Assembly (NCBI GenBank): GCA_934597725.1
Contig: CAKTSK010000029.1
Location: 1 to 24,939, forward strand
DNA: 24,939 nt
Direction: 5' to 3'
DNA from: an uncultured Eubacteriales bacterium
GTDB taxonomy: Bacteria; Bacillota; Clostridia; Oscillospirales; Oscillospiraceae
Shown piece after piece: positions 1 to 7,395 of the stretch. Below the pieces are notes generated by a model. That model was given only the letters and a program-made list of their open reading frames with translations, made no database searches and was not told the origin of the DNA. The position numbers and the translations under genes were made by a program. Positions within the stretch are counted from its first letter, which is position 1. Each line of letters starts with the position of its first letter.

Positions 1-97
1 TGCTGGAGCAGGCCCTTGGGGGGATTTGTTTGGGGTTGGTCTGCCGTTCCAGCTGCCGGACGCTCTACGCAGACTTTATCACAAGATCCATGCTTTT

Positions 98-315
98 TTA
101 TACGCTGGCATCGTTCTCACAAAGCGCGTATAACCTCCGAATTGCTTTCATGATCACATCCCATTCCAACGCAGAAGCATAAGAGAATTTTTTGCGGTAT
201 GCCTCCCAGAAGTTTTGCATGGCTGGATCGTGTTCCACAAAATCTGCGCGTCTGCGGATTTTTCTCTGGAAAGGTTTCGTATTAAATCTTTCAGCTGTCT
301 TGCTGTTTTGATCAT
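98..315 (-). pseudogene. AbiEii-type nucleotidyltransferase toxin, internally deleted and frameshifted
   Basis: The minus-strand ATG at 315 overlaps the abiEi stop codon by 4 bp (ATGA) and follows a GGAGGTGC ribosome binding site. Reading begins MIKTARQLKDLIRNLS, a typical AbiEii N-terminus. After about 25 codons the AbiEii-like reading continues in another frame, as ADFVEHDPAMQNFWEAY and then FSYASALEWDVIMKAIRRLY, which resembles the family C-terminus and ends at TAA (98-100). The whole central nucleotidyltransferase fold is missing; full AbiEii proteins are roughly 250-310 residues, whereas only about 70 codons remain. The two parts meet at a GCGCAGAT stretch that fits both the N-terminal codons (Ala-Asp-Ala-Gln-Ile) and the C-terminal codons (Ala-Asp-Phe), suggesting deletion through short homology. 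The toxin should be inactive. The family assignment of both ends is from memory of AbiEii sequences; the frame change is directly visible. Confidence 0.8.
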
Positions 316-905
316 AAAAGCACCTCCAAATACTGCCGTAAAATTTTTTCCACCCTGAACCTCCCGGCATATTGCATTAACGTCCGCAGGTTCTTATCTT
401 TTCTGCGGGCATACGCTTTCAATGCGCCCTGAACGGTCTGCATTTCCATTCTGCTGCGGCTTCGGATCAAATCACAGATCGTCCGCTCCATATCATAAAC
501 CGGCACGGTATGCCCAAATGGCGTTTGGGCTGTCGTAAGCCCGACATCATGCAGATCTGCTTTGATCGTAAAGACCTGCATACCTTCTGCCTTCATTTTG
601 GTTGGATTGCAGCCTGTTTTCACCGTAACTGTATATTGCATTGGCTCACGGTCTGTCAGATCGTGAAAAAACAGCGCTGTTTCGTGGGAAAACACTGCCT
701 GGGCAAAGCGCAAATGAAGCAGATACATGGCATCCACCCAGGAATCTTTGGACAGATACATCCCGTGTGCGACCCTATCCAAACCTCGTGAACGCACATA
801 ATCATAAAACACCGGCTTTGAAATTCCTGCGGATACGACCTGCGAGGTCAGCAGCATTCCTTCCTGTGCCGTCAGCATCTGATCCAACTGTTCAAATCGT
901 CCCAT
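312..905 (-). CDS. abiEi: AbiEi-family antitoxin of a type IV toxin-antitoxin system
   Basis: This 197-residue protein has an N-terminal winged-helix region (about residues 10-50, LTSQVVSAGISKPVFYDYV, then the wing AHGMYLS) and a C-terminal half with MERTICDLIRSRSRMEM, a motif typical of AbiEi antitoxins. In the family, AbiEi represses its own operon and counteracts the nucleotidyltransferase toxin AbiEii; the pair acts in abortive infection and in stabilising mobile elements. The start at 905 follows GGAAGTG. A perfect inverted repeat lies just upstream (918-953) and is the expected autoregulatory operator. The stop overlaps the start of the deleted abiEii, as in intact AbiE operons. The antitoxin therefore appears intact while its partner is broken; it may persist as a repressor or against toxins encoded elsewhere (inference). 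Confidence 0.85.
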   Translation of the reverse strand: MGRFEQLDQMLTAQEGMLLTSQVVSAGISKPVFYDYVRSRGLDRVAHGMYLSKDSWVDAMYLLHLRFAQAVFSHETALFFHDLTDREPMQYTVTVKTGCNPTKMKAEGMQVFTIKADLHDVGLTTAQTPFGHTVPVYDMERTICDLIRSRSRMEMQTVQGALKAYARRKDKNLRTLMQYAGRFRVEKILRQYLEVLL

Positions 906-917
906 CCTATCACTTCC

Positions 918-953
918 TTTTACACTAATATTATATGTAATATTAGTGTAAAA
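918..953. promoter_or_regulatory. Perfect 16-bp inverted repeat upstream of abiEi, likely AbiEi operator
   Basis: The arm TTTTACACTAATATTA (918-933) is followed by a TATG spacer (934-937) and its exact reverse complement (938-953). It ends 13 nt before the abiEi start codon, so it overlaps where the promoter and transcription start must lie. AbiEi proteins are known to repress their own operon by binding inverted repeats, which makes this the likely operator. No separate clear promoter could be placed. Confidence 0.75.
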
Positions 954-970
954 GTAAAATCATGGGCAAT

Positions 971-1009
971 AAAAAATCCCGCCTAATTCCGGTTAGGAAT
1001 CAGACGGGA
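971..1009 (-). terminator. Rho-independent terminator reading leftwards
   Basis: TCCCGCCTAATTCC (977-990) pairs with GGAATCAGACGGGA (996-1009). The two imperfect positions are mismatches on the plus strand but G-U wobbles on the minus strand, and a run of six T follows on the minus strand (971-976). It therefore works leftwards and insulates abiE from transcription coming from the right. Confidence 0.75.
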
Positions 1010-1042
1010 GTTTCGTATACACCCAAAAACCGGCAGCTAACA

Positions 1043-1077
1043 GTTGATAAGTGATCTAGTTCCTTATCACTGTTAAG
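1043..1077. repeat. Imperfect inverted repeat next to the left att-like repeat
   Basis: AACAGTTGATAAG (1043 onward) faces CTTATCACTGTT across a short central segment, with one bulged base. It abuts the 45-nt repeat at 1079. Such dyads can be binding sites for a recombinase or excisionase at the end of an element, but nothing here proves this. Confidence 0.35.
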
Positions 1078-1078
1078 T

Positions 1079-1123
1079 CGAGGTTTTCGGGACTTCTGCA
1101 AGCAAACAGAAACAAATCAGCGC
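1079..1123. repeat. Left copy of a 45-nt direct repeat (att-like, matches the rpsI 3' region)
   Basis: It is identical at 43 of 45 positions to 21756-21800, in the same orientation. On the minus strand the shared block runs from the last Arg codon and stop of rpsI into the first arm of the rpsI terminator. Here no rpsI codons precede it and the second terminator arm is missing, so sequence on both sides differs from the right copy. This is the pattern of an attachment-site core at a junction rather than a duplicated gene. Confidence 0.65.
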
Positions 1124-1161
1124 GAGGGCCTGCCGCTTTGACCCGCCTTGGCCGGCCAACA

Positions 1162-1539
1162 TTATAACGCCTCCAATTTGGCAAGCAGATAGGTCAGGGA
1201 GCTGTCGTAAAAGACAAAGTCATCTGCCAGGCCCCTGTTTTTGGCGTCCACGGCCACGTTTCGCACACCGGCTTGTCCTGGTCTGACCAACAGCAAGATC
1301 TTGACATCCCATTTCTTCCACCGAACGGTCTGGCAGATCTCAACCGACCGGTCCATATCTGCCTGATCCACAATGTCCAATATCACCACATCGGCATGGA
1401 AAACATCGATCCCAAGGACAGCCAACGGGTCATTGAGTTGGGCTACCCACTGGAACTTGAGTTCCGGCCTTGGCTGCATGGCCGCCGACAAGCCCTGTCC
1501 CAGCACCTTGTTGGAGGATATAAATACCACTGTTTTCAT
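1162..1539 (-). CDS. Stand-alone pseudo-receiver protein (copy 2)
   Basis: This 125-residue protein starts at 1539 (MKTVVFISS), preceded by GAGAGGGTG. Its C-terminus, GLADDFVFYDSSLTYLLAKL, is close to that of the 125-residue protein at 12990-13367, and both share KTV near the start and GQGL/AQGL in helix 1, so they are paralogues. The length and pattern fit a response-regulator receiver fold, with strand 3 ADVVILD ending in a possible phospho-acceptor D55. However, the acidic pair of strand 1 is replaced by Ser-Ser, and the strand-5 Lys of the usual K-P motif is Tyr. I therefore infer a receiver-like protein that is probably not conventionally phosphorylated. It is the last gene of the leftward envelope operon, 89 bp after the preceding lipoprotein, and may modulate the cluster's kinases or regulators. 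No output domain is present. Confidence 0.6.
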   Translation of the reverse strand: MKTVVFISSNKVLGQGLSAAMQPRPELKFQWVAQLNDPLAVLGIDVFHADVVILDIVDQADMDRSVEICQTVRWKKWDVKILLLVRPGQAGVRNVAVDAKNRGLADDFVFYDSSLTYLLAKLEAL

Positions 1540-1628
1540 GATCGACACCCTCTCTCCAACACGACAACTATGCTTGTTTTCCGCTCGTTCCCAGTGGCCG
1601 TTCCGGCCGTCATAGTCCGCGCTTCCCC

Positions 1629-2759
1629 TCAGCCGTAGGTACGCGTCAGATCCGCAGACGTCATACCCTCGCCGAAAAAGGGCGGGCACACAGCGGTTTC
1701 TCCGTCCTGCCAGACGTGGAGATGCTCCCCGGCGGGATCGATCAGCACCGGGAAATTCCCGCTGACGGAGACACCCTCACTGTCAGAGAGCTCCAGATGC
1801 AGGCAGTCATTCTCCATGCGCCAGACACCGGAATACACAAGTTCATACACCTGCCCTTCCTCCGCCTGATGGTAGAGCTCAACAGAGCCGGAATAGTCCG
1901 GGGCGCAGTCTCCCCAGCCGAGCTCGATGTACCAGGGTTCACAGGTCCAATTTGTGTCGGCCAGCCCCCCCTCCGCAGGCGGCAGCGGCCAGCAGTCCCC
2001 CGGCGGCATCCACGCCCCGGAATGCTCCCAGCCCTCGGGGTAGTCCAGCCCGGTCACCTCGTCCCTGATCCCAAAATCCATCAGCATGGGGAGGCTGTCC
2101 TTCCCGGTGGGCACGACAGGAACGCCGTACTCATCGGTCAGCGGGCACCAGTTCACTGTTACGCCGTCCTTGGTCACCAGGAGGATCTCTGTATCCGGCT
2201 CGTCACACCACTGCCCAAAATTCACGAACACCAGCACAGGCTGGGCGCCCGTCTCCCGATAGTGTACCCCATCTGCCACAGGCCAGACGCCGTTGCCGAG
2301 AGGCTCCCATGTGACATGGTTCACAGCAAGGCTGGTGTTCTCATCCCGGGGGACGATACAATAGAGATCTCCCCATCCCGCACCGAGAACACGCTCGGCC
2401 GGGATGTCCAGCAAAAACGGCATTTGCGCGGTCAGCCCAGGGCAATTTCCCCGCAGCCAATCTGGCAGCGGCGTTGTTTCTTCCTGCTCCCGGAAACCAA
2501 GATACGCCACCGCACCGACGATCTGGCCGCTGTCTGTCATGCTGTCGCGAAGCCGGGCAAGAGACTCCTCTTCCGGTTCCGTCTGGGGCACAGCTGCGTT
2601 TTCTGGTTCCCCTTCGCTGCCGGACCGTGTGACCACAGGAACGCTCTGGCTGCCGCTTTCCTCTGCCGGGGGCGGCTTATTGGGCTCGCTGCAGGCAGCC
2701 AGGCCAAGGGCCAGCGCCATACACGCGGGGAACACTCGATAGAACATCCGCTTTTTCAT
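1629..2759 (-). CDS. Secreted lipoprotein of unknown function
   Basis: This is a 376-residue protein with a basic start (MKKRMFYRVF), a hydrophobic segment and the lipobox LGLAAC, so it should be exported and lipid-anchored on the outer face of the membrane. A low-complexity Pro/Glu/Ser linker follows (about residues 25-70). The mature domain is rich in Trp, Gly and acidic residues and includes CIVPRDENTSLAVNHVTWEP and a C-terminal beta-rich stretch, YSGVWRMENDCLHLELSDSE, resembling small lipocalin-like or beta-sandwich modules of other lipoproteins here. I do not recognise the family. The start follows AAGGAGG and lies 15 bp downstream of the TPM-domain gene, so it is co-transcribed in the envelope operon. 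Its role is probably extracytoplasmic sensing or stabilisation, by context only. Confidence 0.75.
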   Translation of the reverse strand: MKKRMFYRVFPACMALALGLAACSEPNKPPPAEESGSQSVPVVTRSGSEGEPENAAVPQTEPEEESLARLRDSMTDSGQIVGAVAYLGFREQEETTPLPDWLRGNCPGLTAQMPFLLDIPAERVLGAGWGDLYCIVPRDENTSLAVNHVTWEPLGNGVWPVADGVHYRETGAQPVLVFVNFGQWCDEPDTEILLVTKDGVTVNWCPLTDEYGVPVVPTGKDSLPMLMDFGIRDEVTGLDYPEGWEHSGAWMPPGDCWPLPPAEGGLADTNWTCEPWYIELGWGDCAPDYSGSVELYHQAEEGQVYELVYSGVWRMENDCLHLELSDSEGVSVSGNFPVLIDPAGEHLHVWQDGETAVCPPFFGEGMTSADLTRTYG

Positions 2760-2774
2760 CCTCCAGCCTCCTTT

Positions 2775-3566
2775 TCAGAATTTCCCGCTGCGGCCGCTGC
2801 CGCCGCCGCTCTCACTGCAGGTGCCGCCGCCCGAGTCGTCTTCTTGAATTTTGGTGCGGGTCTCGGTGGTATGGGTGTAGCGGTCGTACTGCTCCGTCAG
2901 GTGCAGGCCCCCTTCGGTGAGGTATCCATTGGCTTCCGTCTTTTGACGGACGGTCTTCCTCTTACGCAGGAGCACAAGACAGACCGCCCCGGCAACCAGA
3001 CAGGACCCCCCGGCCGCAAAGACGAACCACATCCAATCCGCACGGCGCACCGGCTTGCCGTCCGCAGCCTTCGTCAGGTATTCGTCACAGGCATCCAGAT
3101 AGCGGGAGATCCCGCTATACCAGTCATCGCTGCCAAACTCGCCGAGGAATCTTTCCTCCAGCTTCTCCTGTCCATACTCATCAAAGGCATACTCTGCGTA
3201 CTGGCCATAGACGAACATGGCATAGTCCCGTTCCTCCAGGCTCAGCAGAACGAAGATCCCATCCCGCCCGTCGCCCAGGCCGAGCTGATCGCCGTGATAG
3301 AGCTGATGGGTCACCTCAAAGACACTGCCGCCTCCGTATACCGTGTGATCCTCCAAAAGCGCAAAATAAACGCCGCAATGCTGCTTTTCGGAAATATCTT
3401 TGGCCCGGTCCTCCAGCTCCTCCCACTGCTCATAGGAGAGGCGATCCGCAACGTCAAATATATACTGCATCGCGACGCCGTCCTGCTCCGGCTCCCCTGC
3501 CGCCAGCGCAGAGGGGCTGAAGGACAGCAGGAGCGCCAGCGCGAAAACCGCGTATGCTTTCTTCAT
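2775..3566 (-). CDS. TPM-domain membrane protein (YdjH/YgcG-like)
   Basis: This 263-residue protein has a cleavable signal peptide (about 1-22, ending ALAAGEP), a TPM domain (about 30-165, containing LSYEQWEELEDRAKDISEKQ and GRDGIFVLLSLEERDYAMFV), one transmembrane helix (about 180-203) and a cytoplasmic tail ending in Gly/Ser repeats (SGGGSGRSGKF). TPM proteins are membrane-anchored extracytoplasmic domains; in Bacillus subtilis ydjH sits beside ydjG and ydjI. The same partners occur here: the YdjG-like gene ends 15 bp upstream and the SPFH/YdjI-like gene begins the operon. AGGGAGG precedes the ATG. The tail is typical of family members that present a Gly-rich end to the cytoplasm. The enzymatic role of TPM domains is uncertain, so I assign an envelope-maintenance role only. 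Confidence 0.82.
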   Translation of the reverse strand: MKKAYAVFALALLLSFSPSALAAGEPEQDGVAMQYIFDVADRLSYEQWEELEDRAKDISEKQHCGVYFALLEDHTVYGGGSVFEVTHQLYHGDQLGLGDGRDGIFVLLSLEERDYAMFVYGQYAEYAFDEYGQEKLEERFLGEFGSDDWYSGISRYLDACDEYLTKAADGKPVRRADWMWFVFAAGGSCLVAGAVCLVLLRKRKTVRQKTEANGYLTEGGLHLTEQYDRYTHTTETRTKIQEDDSGGGTCSESGGGSGRSGKF

Positions 3567-3581
3567 ATCCGTCCTCCCTTC

Positions 3582-4697
3582 TCACAGCGCCAGAAGCAAC
3601 GCCGAGCTGATCACAGACAGGGGGACGGCGATGGCAGCAAACAGCCCCCAGAACTTCCCCCAGCTGACCGGCAGATCGCCCACCAGTTTTCCGGTCTGTC
3701 CATTCATGGCAAACAGGAACTCCTTTCCGCGCCATTGGGTATTCAGCATCTAGACGGGCATTAGGGCGTAATGCACCTTGCCTCTGCGGAGGCTGATGCT
3801 GCTGTCCTTGAGGAGGCAGAGGTCATATCCCCTCACCGTGCTGCGCAGCGCAGAGGCCAGGGTCCCCTCACAGCGCTGATCCGCCCGCTGCCAGCTCTGC
3901 TCCACTGTCACATCGAATTTGTCGGCCAGAAAGCCGGGGAGATACGCCGCGGAAAACGGCTTCAGCTCCTTATAGTCATAGGGCTCAATGGCGTCCATGT
4001 GGTCATCTGACAGCTTGCTGGAGGCGTCCACCGGCACTTTCTCAAATGTAACGCTTCCGGCCCGGTAAACGTCATAGTGCTTCGTCTCCGTGATCTCGTA
4101 GTCGCCGGAGCGGTATGTACGGGTGCGGGTGGTCTCGTAACGGGCGTTGCCCTCCGCCTCCCCATCGAACATCCAGAACGGGACATAGATCCCCCGGATC
4201 TCCTGCACATGGTTTTCCCCGGTAAACCGTTTCGGCAAGAAAAACTTCCCTTTATAGTGGGCCTTGAGGGCCGCTACCGCATCTTCTTTGCTCAGCTTGA
4301 AGGGAACAATGAAGTCCGGCCGCAGCGCCCCGGAGAACTGGCCCGGCACCACCGCAGGATTTCCGCAATAGGGACAGGAGGTTGCCGCCGTGCTTTCCTC
4401 ACAGAGGAGTTCTGCGCCGCAGCTCGGGCAGCCGTAGGTTCGCATACCGCCGCCCTCCGCGCCCCAGTCCTCACAGAAGCCGGAGGTGTCCCAGGCATCT
4501 CCGCCAGCGGACGGCGCGGCCTGCTCCATGTTCGTTTCCTCTGCTGCCCGTTCCTCTTTCTCTGCATAAAACGCCTCGATCTCTGCTGCATCATAGCTGG
4601 CGCCGCAGTATTCGCACGCCAACCGGCCAGTCGCACCCGAGAAGTGCAGCGGCCCGGTGCAGCCGGGGCATTGATAGTTGGTGACCTGTGCTGGCAT
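3582..4697 (-). pseudogene. YdjG-like double zinc-ribbon membrane protein interrupted by an in-frame amber codon
   Basis: The reading from 4697 (GAGGAG upstream) carries two zinc ribbons: YQCPGC with CEYCG (about residues 8-35) and YGCPSC with CPYCG (about 85-115). A beta-rich domain follows (IRGIYVPFWMFDG, YETTRTRTYR, SYLPGFLADKFDV type motifs). It then reads HYALMPV and hits TAG at 3750-3752. In the same frame, directly after the TAG, it continues MLNTQWRGKEFLFAMNGQTG, KLVGDLPVSWGKF and a C-terminal membrane helix, stopping at TGA 3582-3584, 15 bp before the TPM gene. From memory, relatives read PVWMLNT here, so TAG stands for a Trp TGG, one base different. Without readthrough, a 315-residue protein lacking its membrane anchor is made. 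A nonsense mutation, readthrough, or re-initiation at the adjacent ATG are all possible. It pairs with SPFH and TPM genes as in B. subtilis ydjGHI. Confidence 0.78.
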
Positions 4698-4732
4698 TGG
4701 ATCTCCTCCCTTTCTGGGCTTATGTATATCCG

Positions 4733-4769
4733 AACCGGCTCCCGCTCCGCTCGGGGGCGGGAGCCGGTT
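4733..4769. terminator. Strong GC-rich hairpin between the DUF5067-like lipoprotein and the ydjG-like gene
   Basis: AACCGGCTCCCGC (4733-4745) pairs perfectly with 4757-4769 across an 11-nt loop. On the minus strand, the direction of transcription, no T-run follows, so it is a poor intrinsic terminator. It may be an attenuator or an mRNA-stabilising stem dividing the long operon. It sits in the 197-bp gap (4698-4894), the largest intergenic space in the unit, where I see no gene. Confidence 0.45.
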
Positions 4770-4894
4770 TTGCAGATGGGACCGCGGCCCTTCTCAACGG
4801 CAGATGATGCAGAGGCGCGTACAGCGCCCCATGCATTGGAACGGCCGGCATCGCCGTCGTCTGTCTGCGCTTTCATTGGGCTGCCGGGAACGCC

Positions 4895-5914
4895 TCAGCC
4901 CTCTGCACCCGCTCCGATGCGCGCCGGCATCGCCTGCCCTTGCTCGACCAGCGGCAGATACCAGTCATCATAGCGGTCGGGACGATCCTCTTTGTCCATA
5001 TCATCCCAGGCGGTCCCCCACGGGCGCAGATAGATATCATAGCGAAATGCATCGTCTCCGTTTGCATAGTCACCCTCAATGTGGAGCATGTCCTCATGAT
5101 CCACCAGGCCCGGGTCCACGATCCAGTCCCCGTCCTCCAGCGCAATATCCGTGAAGAAGCCGCCCTCGGACGTCATGGTTCCCTGTGCACTGGTTCCGGC
5201 ATCGCTGAAACTGACCGATGCAGAGACCATAGGGTCCGATTTCGTGTAGTCCTCGTCCCAGAGGGTGACCGTGCCCATGCTGTCTGCGTCCAGCGCAATG
5301 GTGCCGCAGATATCCCACCAATCGCCCTCCATATCCTCATAGCAGCCCGCGCAATCCGTCATCATCCACCAGCCGTACCAGTCCCCCTTCCACCAGTCCA
5401 GCTGCTGGTTGCCGGCCCCCGCAGGCTGGGCCGCGCCGCCCGTTTCCCGGCTGAGCACGGACGGGTCGACGGTGATCTTGCCGCTTTTGTCGCCGAAGAC
5501 CTCTTCAAAGGTCACCTCGACCTTGCTGGTCGTATCCGCCAGCACAAAAGAGGTTTTGATCTCAAGGGTCGCGCCCGGCGCCACATCCGTAAATTGGCTG
5601 TCGATCACCGTGTCGTAAGTGTCACTGCCTGTAAAGACTGCAGCAACTTCCAGCTCCGTGCCCTTCTGCATCGCCGTTTCAGTGATCGACCAGACATAGG
5701 ATCTGCTGTCCTCACCGTGGTTGGTAAAGTCCAGCGTCAGCACAAGGGCGTCCTTCCCGTCAGGATCCTCCATGATGCTTGCACCCTTGTAGCGCAGCTC
5801 GTACGATCCGAGCTGGAGCAGATCGGCATCTGTTGTTGTGTCCTCGCCGCAAGCAGTGAGAGTGAACAGCATCACCACAGCAAACAGAACCCCGCATCGC
5901 TTGGTGTGTTTCAT
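4895..5914 (-). CDS. Secreted lipoprotein with a DUF5067-like N-terminal domain
   Basis: This 339-residue protein has a lipoprotein signal peptide (lipobox LTLTAC, lipidated Cys about residue 22). Residues about 30-150 resemble the extracellular beta-sandwich DUF5067 type: YELRYKGASIMEDPDGKDAL, LTLDFTNHGEDSRSY, and VAPGATLEIKTSFVL near the end. A second Trp- and Asp-rich domain follows from about residue 170 (WWKGDWYGWWMMTDCAGCYE), which I do not recognise as a named family. GAGGAGGGG precedes the ATG, only 12 bp after the preceding propeller-like lipoprotein, so the two should be made together. The protein should sit on the outer membrane face. The family call is from pattern memory and moderate; function is unknown. 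Confidence 0.75.
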   Translation of the reverse strand: MKHTKRCGVLFAVVMLFTLTACGEDTTTDADLLQLGSYELRYKGASIMEDPDGKDALVLTLDFTNHGEDSRSYVWSITETAMQKGTELEVAAVFTGSDTYDTVIDSQFTDVAPGATLEIKTSFVLADTTSKVEVTFEEVFGDKSGKITVDPSVLSRETGGAAQPAGAGNQQLDWWKGDWYGWWMMTDCAGCYEDMEGDWWDICGTIALDADSMGTVTLWDEDYTKSDPMVSASVSFSDAGTSAQGTMTSEGGFFTDIALEDGDWIVDPGLVDHEDMLHIEGDYANGDDAFRYDIYLRPWGTAWDDMDKEDRPDRYDDWYLPLVEQGQAMPARIGAGAEG

Positions 5915-5926
5915 ATTTGCCCCTCC

Positions 5927-7372
5927 TCAGAAGCCGCTGAGTTTGAATGCGACCAGCTCCTCGGCGGATCGGTCCGCTCTGGTTTCTGTCATCAGGACCA
6001 GTACGCTGCCGTCGGCCAGCTTCGTGCCGCCGCAAAGCCACGGATCCTTCGTGCCGAACAAATCCTCGTCATCCGCCGCGCCGACCGGCGTGCCGTCTTT
6101 TGTCCAGAGCACCACCTCGCGCATGTTTCCATCCAGCGCAAGATAGCCCTTTGCAGTCTCTGCAACAAAGGTGATGCTCCCCAGGCCGCCGCCGTCAGGA
6201 TCTGCCAGCGTCATTTGCAAGGCGCCATTCGTGTCGTAGACAAACACCTTATGACCGCTGCCATCTGCCGCAGAGCCGCAGACATAGATGTGATTCTCAT
6301 CAAGCAGCAACCGGCTGAGCGTATCCACTTCCCGGAATTCCACAGGCTCTGTCTGGAGCGTTCCACCGGAGAGGGTGATCCTTTCACACGCCGCACTGGA
6401 GAACCAACTGATACCCCAACGCCCGGATGGGTGCATGGTGACGTGATCCGGATCCTCATAGGATGCCGTCTGTGCCCCGTCCTTCCAGCTGATCAGCGGT
6501 TCCATAAAGTTCGCCAGCCAGATGGTCCCTGTGGTGTCAGCGGAAATGTCCTCGTATGCCGCCTCCAGCGCGATATCCTCCGCAAATTTCAGGCAGGCAC
6601 CGTCGTAATCATAGCGTTTCAGCGCGCCGTCCACCAGAAGGTAGACCTGCTCTCCGCTGACCGCAGCTGCATGTTGGAAGGTCTCCTTGGTGACGATGCA
6701 GTCTGTGATGGGCAGCCACTGACTGCTGAGCGTGTGTGTCCCGACCATGACGCTGTGCGGCTGGGCAGAGAAGGGCTCGCCCTCCCAGTACCAAGGCCCG
6801 TCCTCGTTTCCGGTGTCCTCCAGATGGATCGTCAGGCCGGACAGCAGCTTGTCCACCCGCGCATCCTCATATTCGCCGATGATCTCCAGAAATACGGTGG
6901 CGCCAGCCTCTTCTACCCGGTTAAAATACCGCAGACACGGCTCGCCCCAGTAGTTCCCTTCCTGCTTGAGGCAGCCGACGCCGCCGATCTCGGACAGGTC
7001 GTAGGCCTGATTGACGGCGTATTCGTACTCGTCAAACCCGTAGCTGGTGAGAAAGTCGCGGAAGGAATCCGGCTCTTCCAGATCCACGCGGATCTCCGCG
7101 CTGACGATGCTGCTGTCTTCTCCCTCTTCGGGGATCGTCATGGTGATCCTGGAGGAGGCCGCATCATCAGAAAAGTCCTCCTCCCCATAGACCCAGCCGT
7201 CCTGTTCGTCGTAAGTCAGCTCCCACAGGCTGGCATTGACGGTTTTGGGGGATCTCATCGCAGCAGACGGTTCTCTCCCCTCCGGCGCCGGGTCGTGCTG
7301 GCCGCAGGCGGTGAGGGGGCACAGTGTCAGTGCCGCGAGGAGCAGATACGATATTCCGACCTTGTTCTTCAT
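5927..7372 (-). CDS. Secreted lipoprotein with a probable beta-propeller-like C-terminal region
   Basis: This is a 481-residue protein. I chose the ATG at 7372 because AGAGGTG lies about 9 nt upstream; the ATG at 7378 is too close to it. The signal peptide ends in LCPLTAC. Residues about 40-200 form an unassigned domain (WELTYDEQDGWVYGEEDFSD). From about 220 a repetitive pattern appears (VYLLVDGALKRYDYDGACL, GTIWLANFMEPLISW, HIYVCGSAADGSGHKVFVYD, GYLALDGNMREVVLWTKDG), in which short beta-strands recur at about 40-50 residue spacing, consistent with a propeller. Such folds often bind ligands or proteins outside the cell. It lies 23 bp after the AIM24-family gene and 12 bp before the DUF5067-like lipoprotein. 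The precise ligand cannot be read from sequence. Confidence 0.72.
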   Translation of the reverse strand: MKNKVGISYLLLAALTLCPLTACGQHDPAPEGREPSAAMRSPKTVNASLWELTYDEQDGWVYGEEDFSDDAASSRITMTIPEEGEDSSIVSAEIRVDLEEPDSFRDFLTSYGFDEYEYAVNQAYDLSEIGGVGCLKQEGNYWGEPCLRYFNRVEEAGATVFLEIIGEYEDARVDKLLSGLTIHLEDTGNEDGPWYWEGEPFSAQPHSVMVGTHTLSSQWLPITDCIVTKETFQHAAAVSGEQVYLLVDGALKRYDYDGACLKFAEDIALEAAYEDISADTTGTIWLANFMEPLISWKDGAQTASYEDPDHVTMHPSGRWGISWFSSAACERITLSGGTLQTEPVEFREVDTLSRLLLDENHIYVCGSAADGSGHKVFVYDTNGALQMTLADPDGGGLGSITFVAETAKGYLALDGNMREVVLWTKDGTPVGAADDEDLFGTKDPWLCGGTKLADGSVLVLMTETRADRSAEELVAFKLSGF

Positions 7373-7395
7373 GACCATACACCTCTTTCGATCCC

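Noticed and set aside
1..97. Possible further gene at the left edge
   Set aside because: No start, ribosome site or recognisable reading is visible in this short stretch after the abiEii remnant.
1147..1158. Perfect palindrome TTGGCCGGCCAA as an operator or terminator
   Set aside because: It is short, lacks a T-run and sits in GC-rich sequence where such palindromes are expected.
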